Of a DNA stretch of 64,000 nt, positions 28,595-38,111 are shown piece by piece. The first letter of the stretch is position 1. Every line of letters begins with the position of its first letter. A program made the translations under genes and the position numbers. Source of the DNA: Streptomyces sp. DHE7-1 (GTDB taxonomy: Bacteria; Actinomycetota; Actinomycetes; Streptomycetales; Streptomycetaceae); NCBI GenBank assembly GCA_016432725.1, contig JACJDG010000003.1, positions 6,788,001 through 6,852,000 of the forward strand. The letters are read 5' to 3'. The notes below the pieces were generated by a model. It did no database searches and was not told the DNA's origin. It was given only the letters and a program-made list of their open reading frames with translations.

Positions 28595-28772
28595 GAACGC
28601 CGAATCCTGCCGCCGACCGGAGTCCCACACACATGACCCGTGCACGGCAGGAGCGGGGGACCCCTCAGGTACGACTGCCTGTCCCGGTCTCCGCGACAGG
28701 CTCGGGGTGCAGCCGCGCACCGCGCGGCCGGGCAGCTCCAGCCCGAACCCGACAGCTCACCTCGCAGGCGCC
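28595..28772 (+). ncRNA. c-di-AMP riboswitch (ydaO-yuaA class)
   Basis: The leader upstream of the LysM/M23 gene carries the conserved landmarks in order: CGCCGAATCC at the 5' side, a P2 stem CCTGCCG (28605-28611) pairing with CGGCAGG (28644-28650), GAGCGGGGGACCC, a CTCGGGGTG core, and the 3' block CCCGAACCCGACAGCTCACCTCGCAGGCG split across 28742-28770. CGCC (28598) pairs with GGCG (28767) as P1. The ribosome site GGAGAGGA follows within 3 nt. In actinobacteria this class sits before cell-wall hydrolase genes and turns expression off when c-di-AMP is high. The remaining gene-free bases 28318-28594 show no other clear signal. Confidence 0.88.
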
Positions 28773-28787
28773 GGAGAGGAATGCGTC

Positions 28788-29717
28788 ATGCCCGCGAAGG
28801 GTAAGCACCGCCGCCCCAAGTCCCGGCGATTCACCCGCTCCGTCGCCGTCGCCGGAACCGGTGGCGCCGCACTGGCCCTGCCCCTGCTGGGTGCCACCGG
28901 AGCGCACGCCGCCACCGCGCAGCCCGTCTCCGGAAAGGCCGTGCAGTCCGTGGCGCAGGCGTCGGCCGGCAAGGCCGCCGCGCAGCAGGCCTCCGGCGTA
29001 CGCACCTACACGGTGAAGTCCGGCGACTGCCTCGCCAAGATCGCCGGCGAGCAGCATGTCGGCGGTGGCTGGCACCGGCTCTACGCGGACAACCGGCAGG
29101 CCGTCGGCGAGAACCCGGCGCTGATCCACCCGGGTCTGAAGCTGTCGCTGGGCAAGAAGGCCGCCGCTCCGACCCGCGCCCAGACCCCCGCCCCGGCGCG
29201 CTCCGCGCAGCCGTCACAGGCCCGTGCGCAAGCCGCCCCGGCCGCCCCCACCACCCAGTCGTCCCCGGTGGCCCGGGCCACCCAGGCCGCCGCCCCGGCC
29301 GTCCCCGCCACCGGCTACACCCTCCCGGTCGCCGCCCCCACCATCGGCACCGCCTACCACGTGGCGGGCAGCATGTGGTCCAGCGGCTACCACACGGGCG
29401 TCGACTTCGTCGTCCCCACCGGCACCCCGCTCAAGGCCGTCGGCGCCGGCACCGTCGTCTCCGCCGGCTGGGGCGGCGCGTACGGCAACCAGGTCGTCAT
29501 CAAGCTGAACGACGGCTACTACGCCCAGTACGCCCACCTCTCCCAGCTCTCGGTGTCGGCCGGCCAGACCGTGACCCCCGGCCAGCAGGTGGGCCTGTCC
29601 GGCGCCACCGGCAACGTGACCGGTCCGCACCTGCACTTTGAGATCCGCACCACCCCCGACTACGGCTCGGACGTGGACCCCGTCGGCTACCTCCGCTCGC
29701 ACGGCGTCGCCCTCTGA
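28788..29717 (+). CDS. Secreted LysM and M23 peptidase domain protein
   Basis: A 309-aa exported protein. Residues 1-40 are a long signal peptide with basic residues (KGKHRRPKSRRFTRS) and a hydrophobic core ending AHA-A. A LysM peptidoglycan-binding domain (YTVKSGDCLAKIA) follows at ~75-125, then an Ala/Pro/Gln-rich linker, then an M23 endopeptidase domain at ~200-300 with zinc ligands in YHTGVDFVV and GPHLHFEIRT. It cleaves peptidoglycan cross-bridges during growth or germination. Expression is under the riboswitch immediately upstream. ATG 28788 has GGAGAGGA nearby. Confidence 0.92.
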   Translation: MPAKGKHRRPKSRRFTRSVAVAGTGGAALALPLLGATGAHAATAQPVSGKAVQSVAQASAGKAAAQQASGVRTYTVKSGDCLAKIAGEQHVGGGWHRLYADNRQAVGENPALIHPGLKLSLGKKAAAPTRAQTPAPARSAQPSQARAQAAPAAPTTQSSPVARATQAAAPAVPATGYTLPVAAPTIGTAYHVAGSMWSSGYHTGVDFVVPTGTPLKAVGAGTVVSAGWGGAYGNQVVIKLNDGYYAQYAHLSQLSVSAGQTVTPGQQVGLSGATGNVTGPHLHFEIRTTPDYGSDVDPVGYLRSHGVAL

Positions 29718-29768
29718 GCCGTCCGGGCCGAGGGACGCCCTCCTCGGCACCACCTGCCTGACACGGCT

Positions 29769-29807
29769 CCGAAGGCCGGACCCACGATCCCCGGGTCCGG
29801 TCTTCGG
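29769..29807 (+). terminator. Strong hairpin after the M23 gene
   Basis: Arms CCGAAGGCCGGACCC and GGGTCCGGTCTTCGG pair over 15 positions with a single mismatch around a 9-nt loop, about 50 nt past the stop codon. It is the likely terminator of the riboswitch transcript. Confidence 0.75.
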
Positions 29808-29938
29808 TGTGTCCGGACGAAGCCCGTACCGGCCGTATTCCTGGGTTGGCAAACTCTTTAAGGGTGTCTCATCTCACCGCTCGTCAACCCCTGCCTACGG
29901 TCGCGTAGGTCACATCCGAAGGTGAATCATGGTCCGAC

Positions 29939-30757
29939 GTGGCAGACGATTCGAAGAGTGACGACACATCAGTGATCGGGTCGTACGTGGCGGTGGGGGA
30001 CAGCTTCACCGAGGGCGTCGGCGACCCCGGGCCCGACGGGGCGTTCGTCGGGTGGGCCGACCGGTTCGCGGTCCTGCTCGCCGACCGGCGGCCCGAGGGC
30101 GACTTCAACTACACCAACCTCGCGGTCCGCGGGAAGCTGCTCGACCAGATCGTCGAGCACCAGCTCCCGAAGGCCGTCGAAATGGCCCCGGACCTCGTCT
30201 CCTTCTGTGCGGGCGGCAACGACATCATCCGGCCGGGCACCGACCCCGACGAGGTGGCCGAGCGCTTCGAGCGCGCCATCGCAACGCTCGCGGCGGCCGC
30301 GGGCACGGTGATGGTGACGACCGGCTTCGACACCCGGGGCGTGCCGGTGCTCAGGCACCTGCGCGGCAAGATCGCCACCTACAACGGGCACGTGCGCGCC
30401 ATCGCCGACCGTTACGGCTGCCCCGTGCTCGACCTGTGGTCCCTGAGGTCCGTCCAGGACCGCCGGGCCTGGGACAACGACCGGCTGCACCTCTCGCCCG
30501 AGGGGCACACCCGCGTGGCGCTGCGGGCCGGCCAGGCCCTCGGCCTGGAGATCCCGGCCGACCCGGAACAGGCCTGGCCGGCGCTCCCGCCCCGGGGCAC
30601 CCTGGAGATCCGCCGGGACGACGTCCACTGGGCCCGCGAGTACCTCGTCCCGTGGATCGGCCGCCGGCTGCGCGGCCAGTCCTCCGGGGACCACGTCACG
30701 GCGAAGGGCGCGCTGTCGCCGCACGACATCAAGATGCGCATCGCGGCGGTCGCCTGA
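29939..30757 (+). CDS. SGNH/GDSL-family hydrolase
   Basis: A 272-aa protein with block I GDSFTEG, block II around NLAVRGKL, block III GGNDI and block V DRLHLSPEGH (catalytic Asp/His), the four blocks of SGNH esterases. There is no signal peptide, so it is probably cytoplasmic; substrates of such enzymes range from lipids to acetylated sugars. The last ~40 residues carry a basic region (WIGRRLRGQSSGDHVTAKG). The GTG start is uncertain because the nearest purine stretch (GAAGGTGA) is 14 nt away. Confidence 0.87.
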   Translation: MADDSKSDDTSVIGSYVAVGDSFTEGVGDPGPDGAFVGWADRFAVLLADRRPEGDFNYTNLAVRGKLLDQIVEHQLPKAVEMAPDLVSFCAGGNDIIRPGTDPDEVAERFERAIATLAAAAGTVMVTTGFDTRGVPVLRHLRGKIATYNGHVRAIADRYGCPVLDLWSLRSVQDRRAWDNDRLHLSPEGHTRVALRAGQALGLEIPADPEQAWPALPPRGTLEIRRDDVHWAREYLVPWIGRRLRGQSSGDHVTAKGALSPHDIKMRIAAVA

Positions 30758-30769
30758 CCCCGGCCCGAC

Positions 30770-30806
30770 CGTGCCCCGTACCGCGATCCCGGCGGTGCGG
30801 GGCACG
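30770..30806 (+). terminator. Hairpin after the SGNH hydrolase gene
   Basis: Fifteen-base arms (CGTGCCCCGTACCGC and GCGGTGCGGGGCACG) pair with one wobble around a 7-nt loop, 12 nt past the stop codon. It lies between convergent genes and may also end transcription of the TetR gene from the other side. Confidence 0.75.
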
Positions 30807-30873
30807 CGCCCGCACGCCCCGTCGGACCCGCACGTGGATCGGCCGGAGCGCTTCGGCCGGCCGGGCCCGCCCG

Positions 30874-31473
30874 CTACCGGCCCCGCAGGCCCAGTTCCCT
30901 GGCCAGGGCGTCGTTCACCCACTCCTGCGCCCGGGCGCGCGGCACCGCGCCCGGATAGGACGTCAGCTGCACGGCCAGGCCGTCGAGCAGGGCGGTGAGC
31001 CGCAGGGCCGTGCCCGCGGGGTCCGGGCAGGTGAACTCGCCCGCCGCCACGCCCTCGGCGATGACCTCGGCGAGCGCCGCCTTCCACCGCTGGTCGAGAT
31101 CCCGGGTGACCGCCCGCAGGGACGGTTCGCGCAGCGACACCGCCCAGCCCTCGATCCACAGCCGCCAGCCCTTGGCCTGGCCCGTGGGCGCGTACCAGCG
31201 CACGGCGGCGCGCAGCCGGCGCAGAGCGGAGGTCCGCCGGTCCAGCAGCGCGCGCAGCCGCGCGAGGTCGTCCTCGGCCGCGTAGGCGAAGGCGGCGGCG
31301 ACCAGCTTCTCCTTCGTCGAGAAGTGGTACAGCACCAGCGCGTTGCTCACCCCGAGCGCCGAGGCCACATCGGCGATCCTGACCGCCGCCACGCCCCGCG
31401 CCTCGATCTGCCCGATGGCGGCCCGCAGCATTTCCTCCCGCCGCTCGGCCACACTCAACCGCACTCTCGCCAC
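30874..31473 (-). CDS. TetR-family transcriptional regulator
   Basis: A 199-aa protein with an N-terminal DNA-binding domain: MLRAAIGQIEARG, then the recognition helix region IADVASALGVSNALVLYHF, as in BetI-like TetR proteins (STKEKLV follows). The C-terminal domain is of the TetR_C type with a WRLWIEGWA block. It is encoded just downstream of an amino-acid dehydrogenase on the same strand, 64 nt away, and is a good candidate to bind the palindrome at 32761. Confidence 0.88.
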   Translation of the reverse strand: MARVRLSVAERREEMLRAAIGQIEARGVAAVRIADVASALGVSNALVLYHFSTKEKLVAAAFAYAAEDDLARLRALLDRRTSALRRLRAAVRWYAPTGQAKGWRLWIEGWAVSLREPSLRAVTRDLDQRWKAALAEVIAEGVAAGEFTCPDPAGTALRLTALLDGLAVQLTSYPGAVPRARAQEWVNDALARELGLRGR

Positions 31474-31537
31474 GCGGTCACACTAGTCCGTCCGCCGGAC
31501 ACCGCCCAGGGCGCCGGCGGCCGCGGCACCCGCCGGG

Positions 31538-32701
31538 TCAGCGGTACCACCCGAAACGCCCGGCGATGACCGGCAGCCGGTCCGACACCAGGGCGTGGGC
31601 GGCGGCACGCGGCGTCGTCCCGTCGGCCCGCGCGCGGTCCAGCACCGTCCCGGTCAGGGCCCGCATCGAGCGGCGGATGTGGGCGAACGCCTCTTCGGCG
31701 TCCGGGCCGATGTCGCCGAACAGCGTCCACCACCACCAGGCGTTGGTGGCGGAGTTGACCACCACGTCCGGCAGCACCGTCACCCCGCGCGCGGCCAGCA
31801 GCCGCTCCGCCTCGGGCAGGACGGGCATGTTGGCGGCCTCGACGATCCAGCGGGCGGTGATCCGCTCCTGACCGGCGGTGTCGACGGCGTACGACACCGC
31901 CGCCGGCACCAGCACCTCCGCGTCCGCCGACAGCCAGGCCTCGCCGGGCAGCTCACGGTCGGCCGGGCGCAGGGCGGCGCGGTCGACCGTGCCGTAGGAG
32001 TCCCGCGCCGCCAGCAGCGCCTCCACGTCGAGGCCGTCCGCGTTGGCGACGGTGCCCTTGACGTCGGCCACCGCCACCACCGTCAGACCCGCGCGCGCGA
32101 GGAAACGCGCCGTGGCCCCGCCCATCGTGCCCAGCCCCTGCAGCGCCACCCGGGTGCCCCGGTACGGCACCGAGTCCCGGTCCAGGGCCGTCAGCACCGA
32201 CTCGGCGACCCCGCAGCCGCCCGCCAGCTCGTCCAGGCCGATGCCGTCCACCCGCACCGCGAAGGCGTCCGCGAGGCGCGCGCGGGCCGCCGGCTCGTCG
32301 TCCAGCAGCGGGAACACGGCCTGGACGGTGGAGACCAGGCCCGCCTCGGCGGCGGCCCGGTCCACCAGGTCCTGGCTGAGGCCCAGATCCTCGCCGGTGG
32401 TCCAGCAGCTCTCGACGTACGGCCGCATCGCGCGCAGGTAGCGCACGAGCAGCCCGTAGGCCGCCGGGTCCCGCGGGTCGCAGTCGATGCCGCCCTTGGC
32501 GCCGCCGAGGGGGACGTAGCGGGCCTGCGGGTCGTAGTGCAGGGCCTCCTTCATCGTCATGCCGCGCGCGAGCCCGGTGACCTCCTCCAGCGTGCAGCCC
32601 GCGCGCATGCGCAGCCCGCCGCTGGCCACACCGCGCACCAGCCGGTCGACGACCAGGAATCCGTGCCGCCCGGTGACGTGGTCGGTCCACACGAGCGACA
32701 T
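31538..32701 (-). CDS. Glu/Leu/Phe/Val dehydrogenase family protein
   Basis: A 387-aa NAD-dependent amino-acid dehydrogenase. The dimerisation domain contains RYVPLGGAKGGIDCDP with the catalytic lysine, and a Rossmann motif VALQGLGTMGGATARF binds the cofactor. It likely deaminates branched-chain or aromatic amino acids. ATG at 32701 is the first in-frame start. However, GTG at 32718 with GGGAG five nt upstream fits a ribosome site better and would read through a G5 run (32703-32707) if one base is missing, adding the N-terminus VTAAP-L. It is divergent from the metallo-beta-lactamase-fold gene. Confidence 0.85.
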   Translation of the reverse strand: MSLVWTDHVTGRHGFLVVDRLVRGVASGGLRMRAGCTLEEVTGLARGMTMKEALHYDPQARYVPLGGAKGGIDCDPRDPAAYGLLVRYLRAMRPYVESCWTTGEDLGLSQDLVDRAAAEAGLVSTVQAVFPLLDDEPAARARLADAFAVRVDGIGLDELAGGCGVAESVLTALDRDSVPYRGTRVALQGLGTMGGATARFLARAGLTVVAVADVKGTVANADGLDVEALLAARDSYGTVDRAALRPADRELPGEAWLSADAEVLVPAAVSYAVDTAGQERITARWIVEAANMPVLPEAERLLAARGVTVLPDVVVNSATNAWWWWTLFGDIGPDAEEAFAHIRRSMRALTGTVLDRARADGTTPRAAAHALVSDRLPVIAGRFGWYR

Positions 32702-32760
32702 GAGGGGGCGGCGGTCACGGTGGCTCCCGGAGGTGGGTGACTGAGCGGCATGACAGGTGT

Positions 32761-32780
32761 TACTGAACAGCGGGTCAGTA
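32761..32780. promoter_or_regulatory. 20-bp palindromic operator between divergent genes
   Basis: TACTGAAC and GGTCAGTA flank AGCG, giving 8-bp arms with one mismatch. Size and form suit a TetR-family dimer. It lies about 45-60 bp upstream of the dehydrogenase start and 140 bp upstream of the metallo-beta-lactamase-fold start. The TetR gene at 30874-31473 is the obvious candidate binder. Confidence 0.6.
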
Positions 32781-32921
32781 TCCGCAGCCGCCGGGCCGCT
32801 GTCAAAGCGCCGTGCGGGCCCTCCCGGCCGCCCGGTGGGCCGGGACGGTGGAGCGGGCGGGTCCGCCCTTTCGGAGGGGCCGACCATAATGGAGGACTCA
32901 GCGACTTCACTGGAGGTAACC

Positions 32922-34114
32922 GTGACCGGTCCGCGTTCCAAGAGCTCCGGGCTCAGCGCGCTGCAGCCCGAGGCCTTCGGCGCGCAGCCGCGCGGTGAGC
33001 GCCTCGCCCGGATCCGCCGCTCCCCGCACTTCAGAGACGGTGTCTTCCAGAACCCGGGCGGCACCGCCCGGACCCGGCCCTCCGGCTCCACGCTGGACCT
33101 CGCCAAGGTGTTCCTGGACAAGGACACCCGGCCCCTGCGTTCCCCGTCCGGCACCGTCCCGGTGCACGCCACCACGCTCGCCGACCTGGCCAAGCCGCCC
33201 ACGACGGGGCTGCGGGTGACCTGGATGGGGCACTCCAGCGTGCTCGTGGAGATCGACGGTCACCGCGTCCTGTTCGACCCGGTCTGGGGCGAGCGCTGCT
33301 CCCCGTTCCCCTTCGCGGGGCCCCGGCGGCTGCACCCGGTGCCGGTGCCGCTGGCCGCGCTCGGCCCGGTCGACGTGGTGGTCGTCTCGCACGACCACTA
33401 CGACCACCTGGACATGCCCACCATCAAGGCGCTGGCCGGCACGGACACCGTGTTCGCCGTGCCGCTCGGCGTCGGCGCGCACCTGGAGCGGTGGGGGTCC
33501 CGGCGGACCGGCTGCGCGAACTCGACTGGCACGAGTCCACCGAGGTCGGCGGTCTCACCCTGACCGCCACGCCGGCCCGCCACTTCTGCGGCCGCGGCCT
33601 GCGCAACACCCAGCACACCCTGTGGGCGTCCTGGTCCGTCGCCGGCGAGGAGCACCGGGTCTACCACAGCGGTGACACCGGCTACTTCGACGGCTTCCGG
33701 GAAATCGGCGCCGCGCACGGCCCGTTCGACGTCACGATGATCCAGATCGGCGCGTACAGCGAGTTCTGGCCCGACATCCACATGACCCCCGAGGAGGGCC
33801 TGCGCGCCCACCTCGACCTCCAGGGCGGCACCCCGCACGGCGTACTCCTGCCGATCCACTGGGGCACCTTCAACCTCGCCCCGCACCCCTGGGCCGAGCC
33901 CGGTGAGTGGACCAAGGAGGCCGCCGAGGAGGTCGCCCAGGCGGTGGCCCTGCCCCGGCCGGGCGAGCCCTTCGAGCCCGCCGGGAAGCTCCCCGCCGAC
34001 GCCTGGTGGCGCTCCGTCACGGCACCCGTCGCCCATCTCCGGCGCCGGCCCCAGGAACCCGCGGTCGCGGGGGAGTTCAGCCGTACCGAGGTCGGCCTGG
34101 CCGGCGAGCGGTGA
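32922..34114 (+). CDS. MBL-fold metal-dependent hydrolase (one-base deletion near 33497)
   Basis: Corrected length is 397 aa. The metallo-beta-lactamase motif VSHDHYDHLD (HXHXDH), a later RHFCGRGL histidine, SGDTGYFDG and IHWGTFNL give the complete dinuclear zinc site. The overall form (WMGHSSVLVEIDG, early LASGxxxx region, late W-rich tail) resembles NAPE-phospholipase-D-like/UlaG-type hydrolases. GTG 32922 has an ideal GGAGGT at 32912; the ATG at 32889 has none. The frame breaks in a G5 run at 33493-33497. Substrate unknown. Confidence 0.86.
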
Positions 34115-34194
34115 CCCGGTGGCGCCTGCCACGGCGAAGAAAAGGATGCGCAAGGATTCCGTAAAGGTGCGGTGCGCGGTTACGCTCTCGGCCT

Positions 34195-35630
34195 GTGAAG
34201 CGCATTCTCATGCAGGCGGGGAACGACCCATTCAGCGTGCCCACGATCGAGAGCACCTTGGTGCGCAACAGTATTCGGGGCAACGTTGGCAATCTGATGT
34301 ACACCAATTCCGCCTACCGGCACATGTCCGTGCCGGGCGCGGAGATCCGGGTCGACACGACGCACTTCGCCGAACTCACGGTCGCGGACGCGGACCGGAT
34401 CAATGACGAATGCGATGTCTTCGTACTGCCGATGGCCAATGCCTTCAAAGCGAAGTTCATTCCGCACATGCACATCCTCGCGGACCTCATCGGCAGGCTG
34501 AAGGTCCCGGTGGTCGTTTTCGGGGTCGGCGCGCAGGCGAAACTCGACTACGACACCGCGTTCCTGAAGCCCGTCGACGAGGCCGTCAAGCGGTTCGTCG
34601 CCGCGGTACTGGACCGCTCGGCGTCCATCGGCGTGCGGGGCGAGTTCACCCAGCGCTACCTCGGCGAACTCGGTTTCCGTGACGTCGACGTCATCGGATG
34701 CCCCTCGGTCTACTTCCGGGGCCCCGGCTTCCGGATGGAACACCCGGGCGGACAGGCGCTGCCCGAGGGAGCCCGGATCGCGCTGTCCACCGCGCTGCGG
34801 CTCGCGAACGCCGAACTGGCCTCCGCCGTCAACGAGTCCATCCTGAAGCAGCACCCCGACCTCACCTATTTCGCGCAGGAGGGCCGCGACCTCCAGACGC
34901 TCTACTGGGGTGACACCGCCGTCGCCGCACGGCAGTCCATGCCGATGCCCGACCTCAGCTCGCACCCGCTGATACGCACGGCCGACGTGTGCGTCCCGCT
35001 GGAACCGCACAGCTGGATGGACGCCCTCACCCGGTACGACTTCGCCGTCGGCACGCGCATCCACGGCAACATCGCCGCTCTGGTCGCCGGTACCCCGGCT
35101 TTCGTGTTCGCCCATGACTCACGGACGCTGGAGCTGTCCCGGTACCACCACATCCCGCACCGGGTCATCACCGACCTGGAGGCGGACACCGACGTCGCGG
35201 ACCTCTACGCCGAGACCGACTACTCGGCTTTCGACGCGCACTACGCCGAGGGGTTCCAGCGGCTGCTGGACTTCATGACGAGGAACGGCCTGCGGAACGC
35301 CTACGAGCACGGGGACGGCGGCGAGGAGTACGACCGCAGGGTCCGGGCCGCGCGATTCCCCGGCCGTTCCGCCGCGCCGAGGCCGAGAGCGTGGACGACC
35401 TGCTCTTCCGCATCACCCTGCTCCGGGAGCAGAACAAGGCGATCGCGCGCCAGGCCGCCCGGGCCGAGAAGAAGGCCTCCGCCCAGGCCTCCCACATCAA
35501 GAAGCTCGAGGCGGCGCTCGCCGCGCAGCGGGAGTCCAGCGAGAAGCGGCTCCGGGCGCTCGAGGCCCAGGCGAAGAAGCGTCTGCCCACCAGGGCGCGG
35601 CGTCTGGTGAAGCGGCTCGCGCCGAAGTGA
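34195..35630 (+). CDS. Polysaccharide pyruvyl transferase family protein with coiled-coil tail (one-base deletion near 35366)
   Basis: Corrected length is 478 aa. Residues ~1-380 are a CsaB/polysaccharide-pyruvyl-transferase domain: VFVLPMANAF, VVVFGVGAQAKL, SIGVRGEFTQRYL and TRIHGNIAALVAGTPAFVFAHDSRT. Such enzymes transfer pyruvate ketals onto cell-surface sugars, or are related glycosyl transfer proteins. The C-terminal ~80 residues, readable only after correction, form a Lys/Ala/Glu-rich coiled coil (NKAIARQAARAEKKASAQ) ending in a basic KRLAPK. GTG 34195 is preceded 8 nt upstream by TACGCT and no ribosome site, so the mRNA may be leaderless. The first 300 nt have more A/T codons than neighbours. 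Confidence 0.83.
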
Positions 35631-35740
35631 CCGGGCCCGGCGCGGGTGACGGAAGGTGACGGATCCTCCGCCCCGAAGCCGGCGCCGCCGAGCCGTGGAC
35701 ACCCGCGCGCACGGACGTCCGACCGAGTCCGCGGACGCGC

Positions 35741-35778
35741 CGAGGGCCGGACCGCACACCAGTGCGGACCGGCCCTCG
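35741..35778 (+). terminator. Terminator after the pyruvyl transferase gene
   Basis: A two-part hairpin: CGAGGGCCGG pairs with CCGGCCCTCG, and inside it CCGCAC pairs with GTGCGG. It is followed by CTGCTTGTTT. It is one of the clearest intrinsic terminators in the window. The gene-free stretch 35631-36011 otherwise contains no recognisable gene; the region just before 36012 should hold the conservon promoter. Confidence 0.85.
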
Positions 35779-36011
35779 CTGCTTGTTTCTGACCGCTTCT
35801 GAGCAGGTCGGATCCAGTTCTTACGGCTCTGTCGCCGGAGTCCGGCGCGGTTATCGGTCTGTCGTACGACACCTCATACCAGAGCGGGACGCTGTCCGGG
35901 AGAGTTTGGCAACTGCCCACCGCACGTGATGCGCAGGCAACTACTGTGAGTGTCCGTCGCACGACACAGGGCCTGGGGCGACCAGGCCGACGGACCAGTA
36001 CGAGGACGCAG

Positions 36012-38016
36012 ATGTCTCATCTCCGTGCACCGGCCGCCCGTGCCGACCGCCGTGAGGGCGGCCGCCACGGGAGACCGGTCGCCCGACCCGCTCCCGCACT
36101 GACCGAGACGCACATACGGCCCCAGCTCATGCGGCTCGCCGTGCTTCCGCCCGTCGCCGTCGCCCTCAGCGCCACCGCGGCCGTCCTGTTCAGCGTCCGC
36201 TCCACCGGCACGCGCCCCGGCCCCACCCTGTGGGCCGTGCTCGCCGGGGCGGTCGCGGTGACCGTCGCGGGCATCCTGATCGCCGCCGTGGCCGCCGACC
36301 GCGCCGCCCGCTCGGTCGCCGACCGCGTCACCGCCCTGCGCCGCGGAGCCGCCCGAGGTGAGGCCGAACTGCACGCCCTCGTCGAGGCGTTGCGACAGGG
36401 CGAGACCCCGGCCCGGCGCGGACCGGGACGCCGCCCGCCCGCGGACGCCGACGACTTCGACCTGCTCGCCGCCGACCTCTCCCGGGCGCACGACGGCGCC
36501 GTCACCGCCGTCGTGCAGGCCGCCCAGCTCTCCAGCCAGGCCGGCAGCGAGCAGAAGCTCGAGGTCTTCGTCAACCTCGCGCGCCGGCTTCAGTCCCTGG
36601 TGCACCGGGAGATCTCCATCCTCGACGACCTCGAGAACGAGATCGAGGACCCCGACCTGCTCAAGGGCCTGTTCCACGTCGACCACCTCGCCACCCGGAT
36701 CCGGCGGCACGCCGAGAACCTCGCCGTGCTCGGCGGCGCCGTCTCCCGGCGGCAGTGGAGCAACCCGGTCGACATGACCGAGGTGCTGCGCTCCGCCATC
36801 GCCGAGGTCGAGCAGTACTCCCGGGTCAAGCTCGTCCCGCCCGTCGACGGCGAACTGCGCGGTCACGCCGTCGCCGACGTCATCCACCTGCTCGCCGAAC
36901 TCGTCGAGAACGCCACGGTGTTCTCCGCCCCGCACACCCAGGTGCTGCTCCGGGCCAGCCTCGTCACCTCCGGGCTCGCCGTGGAGGTCGAGGACCGCGG
37001 GCTCGGCATGCCGGTGGGCGAGCAGGACAGGATGAACGCCCTGCTCGCCGACCCCGACCAGGTCAACGTGGCCAGCCTGCTGGCCGACGGCCGCATCGGC
37101 CTCTACGTCGTCTCGCAACTCGCCCGCCGGCACGGCATCTCGGTGCGCCTGCAGACCAACATCTACGGCGGTGTGCAGGCCGTGCTCGTCGTCCCCCAGG
37201 CCCTGCTGGGCACGGCGCCGGGCCTCCACGGAGCGGGCGGGGCGGCGCCGTCCCCCAGCAGGACCCCGCCGCGCAGGGCCTGCCGGCGGTGCCGCCGGCC
37301 CACGTCCCGTACGTCGTCACGGCGGACGGCACCGGTTCCGGTGCGGCGCACGCGGGCACGAGCGCCGACGCCGGTACGGCCCGCGAGGATTCCGCTCCCG
37401 TGCTGCCGGGCCCGGTACCGGCCCAGGCCGACGGCAGGCGCCGGCACGCCCACCGTGGGCCCGGGCAGGGCGGCGACCAGCCGAACACGGCCGCGCGGAA
37501 CGGGAGTACGCGCGGAGCGAACGGGAGTACGCACGGAGCGGGGGCGCGCGGCGCCACCGCCCGCAGCGAACCGGAGCGGAGCGAACCGGCACCCGGTGAC
37601 GCGGCACCGGCCCCGCTTCCCGTACGGGCCGCCCGCGGGAAACGGGCCAACCCCGCCGAGGCCGTACCGGGCGTCGGCTCCGAACACCGGCCGGTGGTCG
37701 AGTCCCACGCGGGCGTCCTGCCCGTCCCACGCGGGGCACTGCCGTACGCGGCACCATGGGCAAGCCCCAACTGCCGCGCCGCCGTGCCCAGGAGCACATC
37801 GTCCCGCAGTTGCGCGGCGGCCCCGCCCCGCGCCAGGACGCCGACGTCGTCGCGGGCCACGACCCCGGGCTGATGGCCGCCTTCCAGCGCGGCATGGGAC
37901 TGGCCGAGGCACAGGAGCACACGAAGCCGGATCCGCCGTCCGCGGCCCGGCAGCACGCGTACGTGCCCGCCGCCGACGGCAGCGGCCGCCTCGACGGGAG
38001 CGCGCCGGCCGGATGA
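36012..38016 (+). CDS. cvnA: Conservon sensor-kinase-like protein CvnA (two one-base deletions)
   Basis: Corrected length is 668 aa. Two membrane helices lie at ~40-110 (LPPVAVALSATAAVLFSV; LWAVLAGAVAVTVAGIL), followed by a dimerisation-like region and a histidine-kinase ATPase domain (N-box AELVENATVFSAPHTQ, G1 EDRGLGM, G2 GLYVVSQLARRHGI). The C-terminal ~250 residues are Pro/Gly/Arg-rich and low complexity, ending in a region typical of CvnA proteins (AQEHIVPQLR). Breaks at about 37242 and 37758 lie beside G runs. In conservons CvnA is the membrane receptor of a G-protein-like system with CvnB-D. Start chosen for GAGGA five nt upstream. Confidence 0.87.
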
Positions 38017-38111
38017 CCCCGCTCCCGGCCCGCCCGGGCCCCGCTCCCACCCCCAGCACCCCCACATCCAGCTCTCCCGCTGGCCTTCGTACCCCAAGGA
38101 GTCGATCCACC

